From contig NZ_CP025781.1 of assembly GCF_004194535.1 (NCBI RefSeq), positions 3,472,001 through 3,536,000 of the forward strand: a stretch of DNA of 64,000 nucleotides. Direction: 5' to 3'. Positions within the stretch are counted from its first letter, which is position 1. Every line of letters begins with the position of its first letter. Origin of the DNA: Iodobacter fluviatilis. Lineage in GTDB: Bacteria > Pseudomonadota > Gammaproteobacteria > Burkholderiales > Chitinibacteraceae. The notes beneath the pieces were generated by a model. That model was not told where the DNA came from, did no database searches, and was given only the letters and a program-made list of their open reading frames with translations. The translations under genes were made by a program, and so were the position numbers. This document shows positions 35,749 to 44,853 of the stretch, in pieces.

Positions 35749-38202
35749 TTAACCGCAAGCACCTACATAACCGCATGACACGCAGCGGCTGCAGCCATCC
35801 ACTTTTTGTAAGGCGTAAGCGCCACATTCTGGGCATTTTTTGCCGGTGGCTATGTAGCTGATTGGGCTGCTATCCGCGCTGGCGGCTAAATCATCGATGG
35901 CGTAATCCTGATGTTTTTGTTTAAAGCGCTCGGCCAGTATTTGGGTTGGCACTTGGTTGCCAGCAGCATCTAGAAAGCCGCGTTTCATCAGGGTGCGCTG
36001 TAATGAATAACCAATAGCAGCCACTTCAGAATCATGGAATAGCGGCGCTTGGCTGCCATCATCCTTAGTAATTATACCGCAGCGCACTGGGCCTTTATCC
36101 CAAACTACTTCACGTAGATCGGCCAATGCTTTGGCTATCGAGCCGCCAGAGCGGGCCGCCATAGATAACAGCCGCATGCTGGCGGTAATCCACTGCTGAT
36201 CTTCGCTTTTTTGCCCTGCAGGCATAAAGAACTCAAATGGGCGCTCGATGGTGATTAATTCACCGCCCACCATGCCGGTGATATGGATAAAGCTAACGGT
36301 AAGGTAAACAATTTTTTTGCCTTCATAAGTCATGTACTGCACTTTAGAAGTGACCGATTCTAGATCGCCAAGTGGGCGGCGATCGAATTGTTTGCGCAGT
36401 AAATCATCATCAGGAGCCATGGTTTCAACGATAGCAGGGGCTTCGTTGGACACCGATAACACGCTGCCCAAAATGCTATTTGGGCGGTAAGTTGCAAGGC
36501 CTTTTAGCCCTGCACGCCATGCATCCATATAAAGATTCTGGAAATCTGCATAAGGATAATCGGCCGGTACGTTGATTGTTTTTGAGATGGCCGAATCCAC
36601 AAAGGGCTGCACCACTTGCAGCATCTTCATATGATCGCTGGCCGACATATTGAGTGCGGTTACAAAGGGCGCGGGTAATTTACTATCGTCGGAAACATCG
36701 TTGCCCATCTGGCGATACAAGCGCCAAGCGTGATCGGCCACCTCATAAGTTTGTGTTGTGCCGTCCTGCATGCGTTTTTTACGGTTGTAAACCCATGAGA
36801 AAGCAGGCTCGATCCCGTTGGAGGCGTTGTCTGCAAAGGCCAGTGTAATGGTGCCTGTAGGCGCAATCGATAATAGATGAGAGTTGCGTAGGCCATGCTT
36901 GGCAATCGCTGCACGAATGGCCTTAGGCAGGCGTTTGGCAAAGTGACCCGCTAGATATTGGGTGCTATCAAATAGGGTAAATGCGCCTTTTTCTTTGGCT
37001 AAATCAACCGAGGCCAGATACGCGGCATCGCGCATTACGGTCGAGATTTGCTGCGCCAGCGCGCGGCCCGCGTCAGAATCGTAGCGTAGACCCATCATGA
37101 CCAACATGCTGCCAAGGCCTAAATAGCCTAGACCAATGCGTCGCTTAGACATGGCTTCGGCTTTTTGCTGTGGCAGTGGCCAAGCCGTGGCTTCAAGCAC
37201 ATTATCCAGCATGCGAATCGCCACGGTAACAACCGCTTGAAATGCCTCAAAATCAAAGCTAACGTCTTTGCTGAAAGGCTCTTTTACAAAGCGCGTTAGA
37301 TTAATTGAGCCCAGGCAGCAGCAGCCGTAATCTGGCAAAGGCTGTTCAGCGCAAGGATTGGTGGCTTCGATGGTTTCACAGTAATACAGATTGTTATCAG
37401 TATTCATGCGGGATAAAAACAAGATTCCAGGCTCGGCGTGATCGTAGGTGGATTTCATCACCTCTTCCCACAGCGTGCGGGCACGGATGGTTTCGTGTAC
37501 CCACACACCGTCTTCACGCTGATAAGCCCCTGCCGCTTTGCGCTCTTCGCTTGGCTCGGCTTTGTGGACTAAGCAAAAATCGCTATCGTTGCTCACTGCC
37601 TGCATAAACTCATCAGTCACGCCGATCGAGATATTAAAGTTGCTTAAGCCGCCTTGGTCTTTAGAGCGGATAAATTCCAGAATATCAGGATGATCGCCAC
37701 GTAATACGCCCATTTGCGCACCACGGCGCGCCCCAGCGGATTCCACCGTAGAGCACGATGCGTTAAACACTTGCATAAACGAAACCGGCCCAGAGGCGCG
37801 TGAGCGTGTGCCGCGTACCAGCGAATCTTTAGGGCGAATAGTGGAGAAATCGTAGCCCACTCCACCACCACGGCGCATGGTTTCTGCTGCATCTGATAGC
37901 GCCGTATAAATGCTTGGCTTGCCATCGCTCTGGCCAGATACAGAATCACCTACCGGCTGCACAAAGCAATTAATCAGCGTGGCGCGCAAATTCATCCCCG
38001 CTGCAGAGTTGATTCGCCCAGCAGGCACAAAGCCATTTTGCTGCGCCCACAAGAATTTTTCCCCGTAGTAAGCCTGCAAATCGGGCTGCTCTACTAAGGC
38101 TAAAGCACTGGCTACACGCTCTTGTACGTCGCTAATGCTGGCTTCTGTGCCCTTGGCATACTTTTCTAGAAGTACATCGAGAGAAATTTCTTGCGGTGCC
38201 AT
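35749..38202 (-). CDS. nrdJ: adenosylcobalamin-dependent (class II) ribonucleotide reductase
   Basis: About 817 aa. It reduces ribonucleotides to deoxyribonucleotides using vitamin B12 coenzyme, with or without oxygen. Visible motifs: the first active-site cysteine region [11 protein letters not shown], the [20 protein letters not shown] segment with the radical-transfer cysteine, and [19 protein letters not shown]. The C-terminal zinc ribbon carries the redox cysteines [18 protein letters not shown]. The ATG at 38202 follows AGGAA with nine-base spacing and begins MAPQEISLD; an upstream ATG would add 13 residues. I saw no convincing B12 riboswitch or NrdR box upstream. Confidence 0.94.
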   Translation of the reverse strand: MAPQEISLDVLLEKYAKGTEASISDVQERVASALALVEQPDLQAYYGEKFLWAQQNGFVPAGRINSAAGMNLRATLINCFVQPVGDSVSGQSDGKPSIYTALSDAAETMRRGGGVGYDFSTIRPKDSLVRGTRSRASGPVSFMQVFNASCSTVESAGARRGAQMGVLRGDHPDILEFIRSKDQGGLSNFNISIGVTDEFMQAVSNDSDFCLVHKAEPSEERKAAGAYQREDGVWVHETIRARTLWEEVMKSTYDHAEPGILFLSRMNTDNNLYYCETIEATNPCAEQPLPDYGCCCLGSINLTRFVKEPFSKDVSFDFEAFQAVVTVAIRMLDNVLEATAWPLPQQKAEAMSKRRIGLGYLGLGSMLVMMGLRYDSDAGRALAQQISTVMRDAAYLASVDLAKEKGAFTLFDSTQYLAGHFAKRLPKAIRAAIAKHGLRNSHLLSIAPTGTITLAFADNASNGIEPAFSWVYNRKKRMQDGTTQTYEVADHAWRLYRQMGNDVSDDSKLPAPFVTALNMSASDHMKMLQVVQPFVDSAISKTINVPADYPYADFQNLYMDAWRAGLKGLATYRPNSILGSVLSVSNEAPAIVETMAPDDDLLRKQFDRRPLGDLESVTSKVQYMTYEGKKIVYLTVSFIHITGMVGGELITIERPFEFFMPAGQKSEDQQWITASMRLLSMAARSGGSIAKALADLREVVWDKGPVRCGIITKDDGSQAPLFHDSEVAAIGYSLQRTLMKRGFLDAAGNQVPTQILAERFKQKHQDYAIDDLAASADSSPISYIATGKKCPECGAYALQKVDGCSRCVSCGYVGACG

Positions 38203-38880
38203 GATGGTGTTTCCTAAATGATTAATCGTGTTCGGTGTCATGCAGTACTGCGTTATGGTTCTTGGGGGCGGGGCAATATAGCAGGTTTTTCCCTACTTTC
38301 TTTTGCTCAAAAGCAATATCTGATCAGCGTAACAAGATTGGGGCTTTTCAATAGTGTTTTTGCTAATATAAAGTGATGAATGTGTGATTTTTTACTAAGG
38401 AGTGTTTGTTTTTTGCCTGCCCCGCGCATATTACGACGTTTGGCAGAGTTTGATGAGGCACTTGTTGTTTTGTGTAATTAATGACGCTATTTATGTGTTA
38501 TATTTTTTAATAAAAATTAATAATTATTATTCTTTATTAAATTAATTTAATTTTTTAACAAAACGTGCTGAGTTGTATTATATTATTTAATTGAATCCTT
38601 AGTTAATTTTTTTCATCTTTGGTGGCTGGATGGCTGGGTGGCTGATCGGTGGTTTTGCTTATGGTTTTATGTTTGTTCTTTACGGTATTGAAATAAAGTA
38701 TACGATCTTGAGTCTAATATTAACTCTTTTTTATAAGGACAATTTTTTTGCTCTGCTATTGTGTAAAAAAAATAGGCACGTTGTTTTATTTTGACTATGG
38801 TTATACTTATAATTATTGCTAACCTTTGATTTTAAGCTGTTTTTTTGCATGTATGATTTTCACTGATGGATGTGCGAAAA
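38203..38880. other. AT-rich divergent intergenic region nrdJ / chemoreceptor
   Basis: About 680 bases, very AT-rich from about 38470 on, with no gene I can support. It contains the divergent promoters of nrdJ and the chemoreceptor. No cobalamin-riboswitch B12 box or NrdR palindrome was recognised. Confidence 0.5.
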
Positions 38881-40506
38881 ATGAAACTAAGAACACGGAT
38901 TTGGATTATTGTGATTGCCGCATTTTTGGGTATCATCATTGTGAGCGTTGGCAGTTTATTCCAGCTGCGTCAAAGCATGATGCAGGAGCGCCGTACGCAA
39001 ATTATTCAGCTACTGGATTTAGCGAAAGCGCAATTGACGCATTTTCAAGAGTTAGAAACCAGCGGCAAGCTGAGCCGTGAGGAGGCGCAAAGTCGTGCGA
39101 AAGAGGCTTTGGCTGCGCAAAAAGCGGGCAGCACTTATTTCTATATTCGTAGCATGACGGATGATACTTTTGTCTTTCATATTGACCCTAAGCGTATGGG
39201 CAAGCCTGATCCGGGGGCAAAATCACCAGATGGCAGAACGGCCATACAGGTTGTTCGTGATGGCTTAGCTGAAAGTAAAGACGGTAAAGCGTTCTACATA
39301 ACTGATGTTGCGCGGCCAGGAAGCGAGGATAAAGCGGTATATCCAAAACTAAATGGTGTGATTAAGTTTGAGCCTTGGGGATGGATTCCTGGTACTGGCT
39401 TTTATCTGGATGATATTGACCGCCTATTTTGGAATAGCGCATTAAAAATGCTGGTGGCAGGCTTGGTGATTCTTGCCGTGATGGGGATGCTGGCATTGGG
39501 TACGATGCGCAGTATTTTAGGGCAGTTAGGTGGGGAGCCCCAAGATGCGGCGGATATTGCACAGGCGATAGCGAATGGCGATTTATCCAAGCAAATTGAA
39601 ACGCAGGCTGGTAGTGATAGTTTAATGGGCTCGATGCGCTCTATGCAGCAGGGTTTACACGGTATGGTTCAGCGTTTTAATCAGGCGTCGTCTACTTTGG
39701 CCCATGCGTCTCAGCAACTCAATAAAGAGACAGAGCAAATTAGCCGAGGCAGTCAGATGACTTCGGAGGCAACGTCTTCCACAGCTGCGGCAATCGAAGA
39801 AATGACGGTCAGTATTAGCCATATTTCATCTAGTGCTAGAGAAACAGAGGTTAATTCTCAGCATGCTGCAGAGCTAGCCACTGAAGGTGAAAAAATGGCG
39901 CAGCATGCAGCAGACGAGATTCGCCGTGTTTCTGGTGATATTGGCACTGCAGCGGGTCTGATTCGCGGCTTAGTTGAGCGCTCTCGCGAAATTGACAGCA
40001 TGAGTGCGGTGATTAAAGAAATTGCTGATCAAACTAATTTATTGGCCCTAAATGCTGCCATTGAGGCCGCACGAGCTGGCGAGCAGGGTAGGGGGTTTGC
40101 TGTTGTGGCAGATGAGGTACGCAAACTAGCAGAGCGTACCAGCGGTGCCACACAAGACATTACTCGCACGATTCGTGCTGTGCAGGAGGATACGGATATT
40201 GCTGCAGGCTCAATGGACGTTGTGCAAACTCAGGTTGCATTGGGTGTTGATCTAGTAGAAAAAGCAGCTGCTGCCTTGCGTGAGATCAATAGTGTTACCC
40301 GAGCCACTTTAGATAAAATACGTGATGTGGCCAATGCAACTCAGGAGCAAAGCCAAGTGAGTAATAGTATTGCTGGCAATGTGGAGCGGATTGCTCAGAT
40401 GGTGGAAGAGTCTGATGCTTCTGTACAAGCGGCCCATGAGCAGGTGGGTAGCCTTGAGGAGCTTGCCCGCGAGCTAAATCAAGCCGCGGCAAAATTTAGA
40501 CTGTAG
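38881..40506 (+). CDS. methyl-accepting chemotaxis protein with single Cache sensor
   Basis: About 541 aa. TM1 is at residues 7-29. A periplasmic single-Cache domain at about 35-180 includes [20 protein letters not shown] and [22 protein letters not shown]2 follows at about 187-208, then HAMP ([20 protein letters not shown]). The signalling domain has the hairpin tip [20 protein letters not shown] and [20 protein letters not shown]. There is no C-terminal CheR-docking pentapeptide. It probably senses a small carboxylate or similar ligand and signals to CheA. The ATG at 38881 begins the membrane segment; one at 38866 is also possible. Confidence 0.9.
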   Translation: MKLRTRIWIIVIAAFLGIIIVSVGSLFQLRQSMMQERRTQIIQLLDLAKAQLTHFQELETSGKLSREEAQSRAKEALAAQKAGSTYFYIRSMTDDTFVFHIDPKRMGKPDPGAKSPDGRTAIQVVRDGLAESKDGKAFYITDVARPGSEDKAVYPKLNGVIKFEPWGWIPGTGFYLDDIDRLFWNSALKMLVAGLVILAVMGMLALGTMRSILGQLGGEPQDAADIAQAIANGDLSKQIETQAGSDSLMGSMRSMQQGLHGMVQRFNQASSTLAHASQQLNKETEQISRGSQMTSEATSSTAAAIEEMTVSISHISSSARETEVNSQHAAELATEGEKMAQHAADEIRRVSGDIGTAAGLIRGLVERSREIDSMSAVIKEIADQTNLLALNAAIEAARAGEQGRGFAVVADEVRKLAERTSGATQDITRTIRAVQEDTDIAAGSMDVVQTQVALGVDLVEKAAAALREINSVTRATLDKIRDVANATQEQSQVSNSIAGNVERIAQMVEESDASVQAAHEQVGSLEELARELNQAAAKFRL

Positions 40507-40565
40507 GTTTGCTGCTGCTTTGGGGGGCGCTCAACCGTGCTCTCTCTATAGCAAGGAGTGTTAAT

Positions 40566-41159
40566 TCACGCTGCCGTTAAAGAGAGAGTACTTAGCAAGC
40601 TTTGCGCAATTTTTGCTGGACCAATTGTGGAACGCATGCCACGTCCGATGATCATTGCGCCTTCTAAGGAAGATAAAAAAGTTTCAGCGATATCTCTTGA
40701 AAAGAGTGCTTTGTTTAGCTGACCAGCCCGCTGCCCTTCTTCAATGATTTGAGTTAACCAATCGAGGTTGACTTCAAAAAAACGATGTACTTCAAGCACG
40801 ATATTCTCAGGTAATGAGCTAGCTTCCGCCCCAAGCATTCCACACAGACAAAGGTGTTGGTCTATTTTGTAAGTTTCTTCAAAGAGTGTTGCGTAAGCAG
40901 ATAAACGATCTTGCGCCTTGGCGTGCTGCCCCTCTATCTGCAGAAGATTCTCTCTGAAACGATGTGTGTAGCGCTGTGCAACGACGGAGACAAGCTCACT
41001 TTTTGTAGAAAAATGATGATGAATACTAGGTTTTTTTATGCCAACGATACGTGCTATATCATCGTATGAAAAACCGTTATAGCCACGTTCTTGGATTAAA
41101 CTTTCTGCGGCGTTCACAACGTGTTCAGCCATGGCAGATAGTTCTGAAAAATGCTTCAT
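40566..41159 (-). CDS. TetR/AcrR family transcriptional regulator
   Basis: About 197 aa. The N-terminal helix-turn-helix is RGYNGFSYDDIARIVGIKKP followed by SIHHHFSTKSELV, typical of TetR proteins. A ligand-binding C-terminal domain contains CLCGMLGAEASSLP. I take the ATG at 41159 because upstream in-frame sequence belongs to a decayed cupin gene. It is the last gene on the strand after the DJ-1/PfpI gene and the cupin remnant. The palindromes at 42502 and 42625 in front of the PfpI gene are probable binding sites. Confidence 0.86.
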   Translation of the reverse strand: MKHFSELSAMAEHVVNAAESLIQERGYNGFSYDDIARIVGIKKPSIHHHFSTKSELVSVVAQRYTHRFRENLLQIEGQHAKAQDRLSAYATLFEETYKIDQHLCLCGMLGAEASSLPENIVLEVHRFFEVNLDWLTQIIEEGQRAGQLNKALFSRDIAETFLSSLEGAMIIGRGMRSTIGPAKIAQSLLSTLSLTAA

Positions 41160-41169
41160 ATTTTTACTC

Positions 41170-41385
41170 TTATTCTTTAACGATGGGTAAATGGCCTGTT
41201 TTGACCAGAATAGTACAAACCTGATCACTAACGGTTGGTGCAAACTCAAATGCGGGCTGCGCAGCCAAGTGCCCGCTGGGTAGCTTCCATGCTTGCCTTG
41301 GAAAACGTCATCCAGCACAAAAATTTCTTCATCGCCGTAATGACGATGCTACTTAAAGTGAGTTCATGGTGCCCATTTAACCAAG
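41170..41385 (-). pseudogene. decayed ChrR-like cupin gene, joined to an SDR fragment
   Basis: On the minus strand the pieces HRHYGDEEIFVLDDVF, KHGSYPAGTWLRSPHLSLHQ and then, after a frame change, DQVCTILVKTGHLPIVKE followed by TAA, reconstruct the anti-ECFsigma ChrR-type cupin domain (metal-binding H.H and E, and PAGTWLRSPHxSxH). Stops interrupt the upstream part (after LVKWAP and before HRHY). Just upstream, at about 41385-41440, the phrase QNRTVLIAGYSEGLG looks like the first strand and GxSxGxG loop of a short-chain dehydrogenase. Two unrelated remnants thus appear joined by deletion. Confidence 0.65.
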
Positions 41386-41674
41386 CCCCTCGCTATAGCC
41401 CGCGATAAGCACGGTTCGATTTTGGCCGATTGAATTACTAATGATGCTAAGTATAGCGTTTTACCTTGTGATTTGGGGGGTGTGTATTGCCGCTATTAAA
41501 AATCTATTTGGAAATTTTTTTATTTTAATTATTCTAAATAATGCACAGATTGAGCTGATTAATCGGCAGCTTTACCGTTAGAAATACAATCCGCTTTTCT
41601 ATAGAAAATACTGATCCTGCGGCAGCAGGATCAGTATTAGGCAGAGCCAGTTAGCTGCTGCTTTTGCGTCAATA
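41386..41674. other. intergenic region upstream of the cupin remnant
   Basis: Apart from the probable SDR fragment at about 41385-41440 (minus) and the terminator at 41607-41638, I see nothing here. Confidence 0.4.
41607..41638 (-). terminator. intrinsic terminator after the DJ-1/PfpI gene
   Basis: A 14-bp perfect stem AATACTGATCCTGC / GCAGGATCAGTATT with a four-base loop, followed on the minus strand by TTTT. It lies 36 bases beyond the PfpI stop. Confidence 0.75.
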
Positions 41675-42379
41675 TTAAGCTTTAAGACGGTCAGCTAGCG
41701 CTTGAGCCAGCGGTGCTGCTGAAGCAGGGCTTTGGCCAGTCATCAATGGGCCATCAATCACCACGTTTGGCTCCCAATTTGCTTTACTCAAATAGTTAGC
41801 GCCGCGGCTTTTGAGCTCGTCTTCTAAAGAAAACAGCAGGTGTTTATCCAGTTCAATTTCCGCATCTTCTGCATTTTTGAAACCAGTTAGATTAACGCCT
41901 TTTACTAAATACTCGCCGTTATCCTTCTTCACATCTCGCAAAATAGCCGGCGCGTGGCAAACCATGGCGATAGGGCGCTGCCCTGTATGGAATTCCTTGA
42001 TCATCTTCAGTAGATGAGAATCAGAAGCCAGATCCCACAGCAAGCCATAACCACCAGGTACAAACAAGGCATCAAAGCCGTCGTAGTCAATATTGCGTAG
42101 CTTACGGGTGTTTCTTGCCGCATACAGAGCAACCGGATCCTTCAGGAATTGTTCTGTGTATTCAGTTGTGAATGGCACTTTATGGCTTAGCAAATCAATT
42201 GGAGCCTCACCACCGTGTGGTGAAGCGAGGACGACTTCATAGCCTGCTTCAGTCAGGATGTAATATGGTGCAGCGACTTCAGTGAACCAAGTGCCGGTGT
42301 GCTTACCGCTGACACCCATTTCGTCAACTGAGCTCATTACCAGTAGAACGCGTTTTTGTTTGTTTCCAGTTGCTTTCAT
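41675..42379 (-). CDS. DJ-1/PfpI (Hsp31-like) family protein
   Basis: A 234 aa protein. The nucleophile elbow is PIAMVCHAPAILRDV with the catalytic-type cysteine, preceded by VPGGYGLLWDLASD. The N-terminus VLLVMSSVDEMGVSGKHTGT matches the Hsp31-like branch (type 1 glutamine amidotransferase domain). Such proteins handle glyoxals or act as stress chaperones. A TetR gene lies downstream on the same strand, and two palindromic sites lie upstream, suggesting induction by a reactive electrophile. Confidence 0.88.
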   Translation of the reverse strand: MKATGNKQKRVLLVMSSVDEMGVSGKHTGTWFTEVAAPYYILTEAGYEVVLASPHGGEAPIDLLSHKVPFTTEYTEQFLKDPVALYAARNTRKLRNIDYDGFDALFVPGGYGLLWDLASDSHLLKMIKEFHTGQRPIAMVCHAPAILRDVKKDNGEYLVKGVNLTGFKNAEDAEIELDKHLLFSLEDELKSRGANYLSKANWEPNVVIDGPLMTGQSPASAAPLAQALADRLKA

Positions 42380-42501
42380 AATATTTCCTTTGGGTTTTAA
42401 GAGATGATTATTGAGGATCTAAAATGACCCTCAATTAAGCGGGCATTGCCATTATGGCTAAACCACTCACAGCGCGTATTTTCAGTAGTACGTATGTAAA
42501 T

Positions 42502-42519
42502 ATACCAACTAGTTGGTAT
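42502..42519. promoter_or_regulatory. 18-bp palindromic operator, probable TetR site
   Basis: ATACCAACTAGTTGGTAT is a perfect palindrome about 120 bases upstream of the DJ-1/PfpI start. Its size and symmetry match TetR-family operators, and a TetR gene is in the same locus. Confidence 0.65.
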
Positions 42520-42624
42520 GCAAAAGAAACGATAAGAACGTCTGAGTTATCTAATTAGATAGATAATTCTGCTTCAGAAGTGCTCCATTATAAGTAATGT
42601 TGTCCTCTCTGAAGTGCTTTGCTT

Positions 42625-42638
42625 CCGACTAGTTGGTA
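42625..42638. promoter_or_regulatory. second, imperfect operator copy
   Basis: CCGACTAGTTGGTA repeats the core of the palindrome at 42502 (CCAACTAGTTGGTA) with one change and the same ACTAGT centre, 119 bases further out. Confidence 0.5.
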
Positions 42639-42831
42639 GGTATTGTATTGCTTAATATTTCTTGGCGTCAAATACTTTTTTGCAGATCTATTTTTTTGCG
42701 AGTTGTTTTGTGCCCCATTTCACTAGCGGTCGGGTCCTGGGTCATCATATCCCTATTCGCAGTTGGCTTCTGTTCCAAGCCAGAGACATCATGCATGACC
42801 TGATCCAGTGACTTTCACACAAGGCATAGCC

Positions 42832-42997
42832 GTGACTAAAATCCATCCTCAAGCCAGAACAACACTGCGTGTTCGTGCCGAAATGCAGGCTTTGAATCTA
42901 TCGGCCTATGCCTTGGCCAAACGGTACAACACTACCCTTGTAACAGCGACTAAATGGTCATCGCGCAGCGATGCTCATGACTTGTCACATTGCTCAC
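42832..42997 (+). pseudogene. transposase N-terminal fragment (IS481-like)
   Basis: An open frame beginning at a GTG encodes MTKIHPQARTTLRVRAEMQA and SAYALAKRYNTTLVTATKW, the helix-turn-helix start of an IS481-like transposase. The rest of the transposase is missing. The frame runs into the tail of a TonB receptor. No catalytic DDE domain is present, so it is a remnant. Confidence 0.6.
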
Positions 42998-43240
42998 TAT
43001 ATCGGCAGCACTTGGGCTGATACCCGTAATACCCTAAAAGTACCCGCCGTTACCTTGCTCGATTTTTCACTTAATTTACAGCTCGGCAATTTGATTGATA
43101 GCCGCTTTAAAGGCGCATCCGTGTAGCTCAGTGCGAATAATATCTTGGATAAAGACAATGTTGCATCGTGCTATAGCAGCAATTATTGCTACTTTGGCCG
43201 TGGCCGCACCGTCTTATCATCGCTGCGCTATCAGTGGTAG
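42998..43240 (+). pseudogene. TonB-dependent siderophore receptor, C-terminal remnant
   Basis: In the frame from 42998 the sequence reads YIGSTWADTRNTLKVPAVTL, then LDFSLNLQLGNLIDSRFKGA, a TAG stop, then LSANNILDKDNVASCYSSNY and CYFGRGRTVLSSLRYQW with a natural stop at 43240. This is the last pair of barrel strands and the terminal aromatic residue typical of ferri-siderophore receptors. Only the last 80 codons remain and one is a stop. Confidence 0.75.
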
Positions 43241-43295
43241 TTGATGAGCTTCGCTGAGACCGCCTTCAGTCACATCTATCGTTAATTTTTGAGAA

Positions 43296-43326
43296 AAGGT
43301 GCCTCAAATCATTGAGGTGCCTTTTT
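43296..43326. terminator. bidirectional intrinsic terminator
   Basis: AAGGTGCCTCAA pairs with TTGAGGTGCCTT (two G-U pairs in the middle) across loop ATCA, with T residues on both sides. It lies just beyond the stop of the minus-strand gene at 43329 and after the receptor remnant. Confidence 0.75.
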
Positions 43327-43328
43327 GA

Positions 43329-43754
43329 TTAGTTACAGCGTAGCGTTTCAGATTGGCCTTCCCGCACATAGGCTCTTTTCATATTGCCACGGCAAGAATA
43401 TTCAATTGTTGCCATTTTTTGGTAACCATCTGAAGGATCGCCACACCATTGATTACCGGCTTTGAAGTGATAAGACGATTTGTCATTGGCAGAACGGCCC
43501 AGCCTGTCGGTAAAATCACAGCGCCCACGCGCAGAACCATAGCTCGCTTTTGATATTTGAATTTTGCGGCTGTAATTTCCCTGACCACTACTGCTACCGC
43601 TATTCATCATCCTCATCGCTTCACGAAAGCCATCTCGAAAACCATCCTGATACTGCGAATTTTTGCCTCGCAGCATGTCTTCAGGCATTCTCGCCTCACT
43701 GGCCATCAGGCCCGTTGAAACCAGAGCAAGCATACAAAATATTTTAACTTTCAT
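43329..43754 (-). CDS. secreted cysteine-containing small protein
   Basis: A 141 aa protein with a signal peptide (VKIFCMLALVSTGLMASEA). The mature part has a Gly/Ser/Met-rich linker (REAMRMMNSGSSSGQGNYSR) and a C-terminal module. The module has evenly spaced cysteines: YGSARGRCDFTDRLG, WCGDPSDGYQKMATIEYSCR and ETLRC. The ASYG...C...CGDPxxGxxKxxxIxYxC pattern resembles small extracellular lectin-like or galactose-binding modules, but I cannot name the family. No partner genes. Confidence 0.65.
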   Translation of the reverse strand: MKVKIFCMLALVSTGLMASEARMPEDMLRGKNSQYQDGFRDGFREAMRMMNSGSSSGQGNYSRKIQISKASYGSARGRCDFTDRLGRSANDKSSYHFKAGNQWCGDPSDGYQKMATIEYSCRGNMKRAYVREGQSETLRCN

Positions 43755-44193
43755 CGCATCGCCTTATCAATTGGTGGGGGAGCATCTAATTTTTTGTATG
43801 CAGAAACAAGCCACTTAATTACAGCGGTGTAATAAGGCACATTTATTTAGCTTACTTTGTTTTTGTAAAATCTTACTAGATTTATCCACCCAAACTCATC
43901 GAACGTCGCCTCTCCGCTTACCAATTTCGCCACCATAAAACGAGAGTTAATGCTCGGTTGAAACGACTGGGTTAGACTGAGCGACAGGCCGCTATCGGCC
44001 AACAACAGACGCTGAGGCGCAACAATTTTGGGCTAAATGACGCCTGCAATGACCTTGATTGCAGACGCTCAAATTGTGTCGCGAGCGCTAGCTCCTCGGC
44101 CAAAGCAGCCACTCATGAGTGACAACAGAAATCCTTGTGACTTACTTTTGCTTAGTCCACTTAGGAGGCGTGCTAGTCAGTATCTGCCTTATT
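43755..44193. other. intergenic region without recognisable content
   Basis: About 440 bases between two minus-strand genes. I see no open frame with family features, no tRNA and no repeat shared with the rest of the window. Confidence 0.4.
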
Positions 44194-44853
44194 TTACAAA
44201 AATTTAATCGCTAGGTCGGGGTGATTGCTTTGTACCGCGACAAGGCTAGAGCCGCTACGGCAAAGCGTTTTCAGCCTTTTTTCATAACGTTTGAAATTCT
44301 GTAAATCTTCTTCTTTCTTGTGCTTGCTCTCTGGGACTTGTTCGCCGAATTTTGCGAGAGCCAAAGGCATCAACAATGAAGAGATAATAATATCCGCCAC
44401 GATCAGGCCATTGCTCAATTCTTTATCTAGGAGTTGATGATAGTTCTTAGCGATTCGCATCATCGCTTCAGCGTAGAGCTGAGTACCATTAAACTTATCA
44501 TCTGGTACTTTGATGATGACTTGGCCATACAGTTCTGCGCCGTGGGCGATCAAGGTTTCCAATAGTTGGTGGGCTAGCTTATGTGCTTTATCCGCTTCTG
44601 GCTTAAGCCTTTCGCGAATTGCCCGCCTTAGATCTGCGCCTTTTAGCTCGTTGAGTGCGTCTTGATGACGAGAATTTGGCCTAGTTTCGCCATACAAATA
44701 CTGTTGCTTGATTTTGATAAATTGCCGACTAATCGAATCTAAAGCCTCTTTTGGTAAAGCAAGGCCAGCGATGATGAGGACGGGTTGGATTTCGGTGTTG
44801 TTTGCTGGCAAATAGCCTGGGCAACCAGCTTCATCGATGTAGCAGATATGCAT
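44194..44853 (-). CDS. DUF3800 domain-containing protein
   Basis: A 219 aa protein. The N-terminus MHICYIDEAGCPGYLPANNT is the DUF3800 signature (YxDExG), a RNase H-like fold of unknown activity that often sits in mobile or defence-type regions. Further acidic positions are in GLIVADIISSLLMPLALAKF (an ADxxxS/A motif near residue 150). The neighbours are transposon scraps and a broken rtcB gene, which fits an accessory origin. Confidence 0.8.
   Translation of the reverse strand: MHICYIDEAGCPGYLPANNTEIQPVLIIAGLALPKEALDSISRQFIKIKQQYLYGETRPNSRHQDALNELKGADLRRAIRERLKPEADKAHKLAHQLLETLIAHGAELYGQVIIKVPDDKFNGTQLYAEAMMRIAKNYHQLLDKELSNGLIVADIIISSLLMPLALAKFGEQVPESKHKKEEDLQNFKRYEKRLKTLCRSGSSLVAVQSNHPDLAIKFL

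Noticed and set aside
35496-35762. Minus-strand open frame of 88 codons
   Set aside because: It crosses the nrdJ terminator and the end of nrdJ and has no recognisable features.
38242-38500. Cobalamin riboswitch or NrdR box upstream of nrdJ
   Set aside because: No B12-box consensus or paired NrdR palindromes could be recognised by eye.
42808-43020. Small intact DNA-binding protein
   Set aside because: It matches only the start of a transposase and runs out of frame into receptor-derived sequence.
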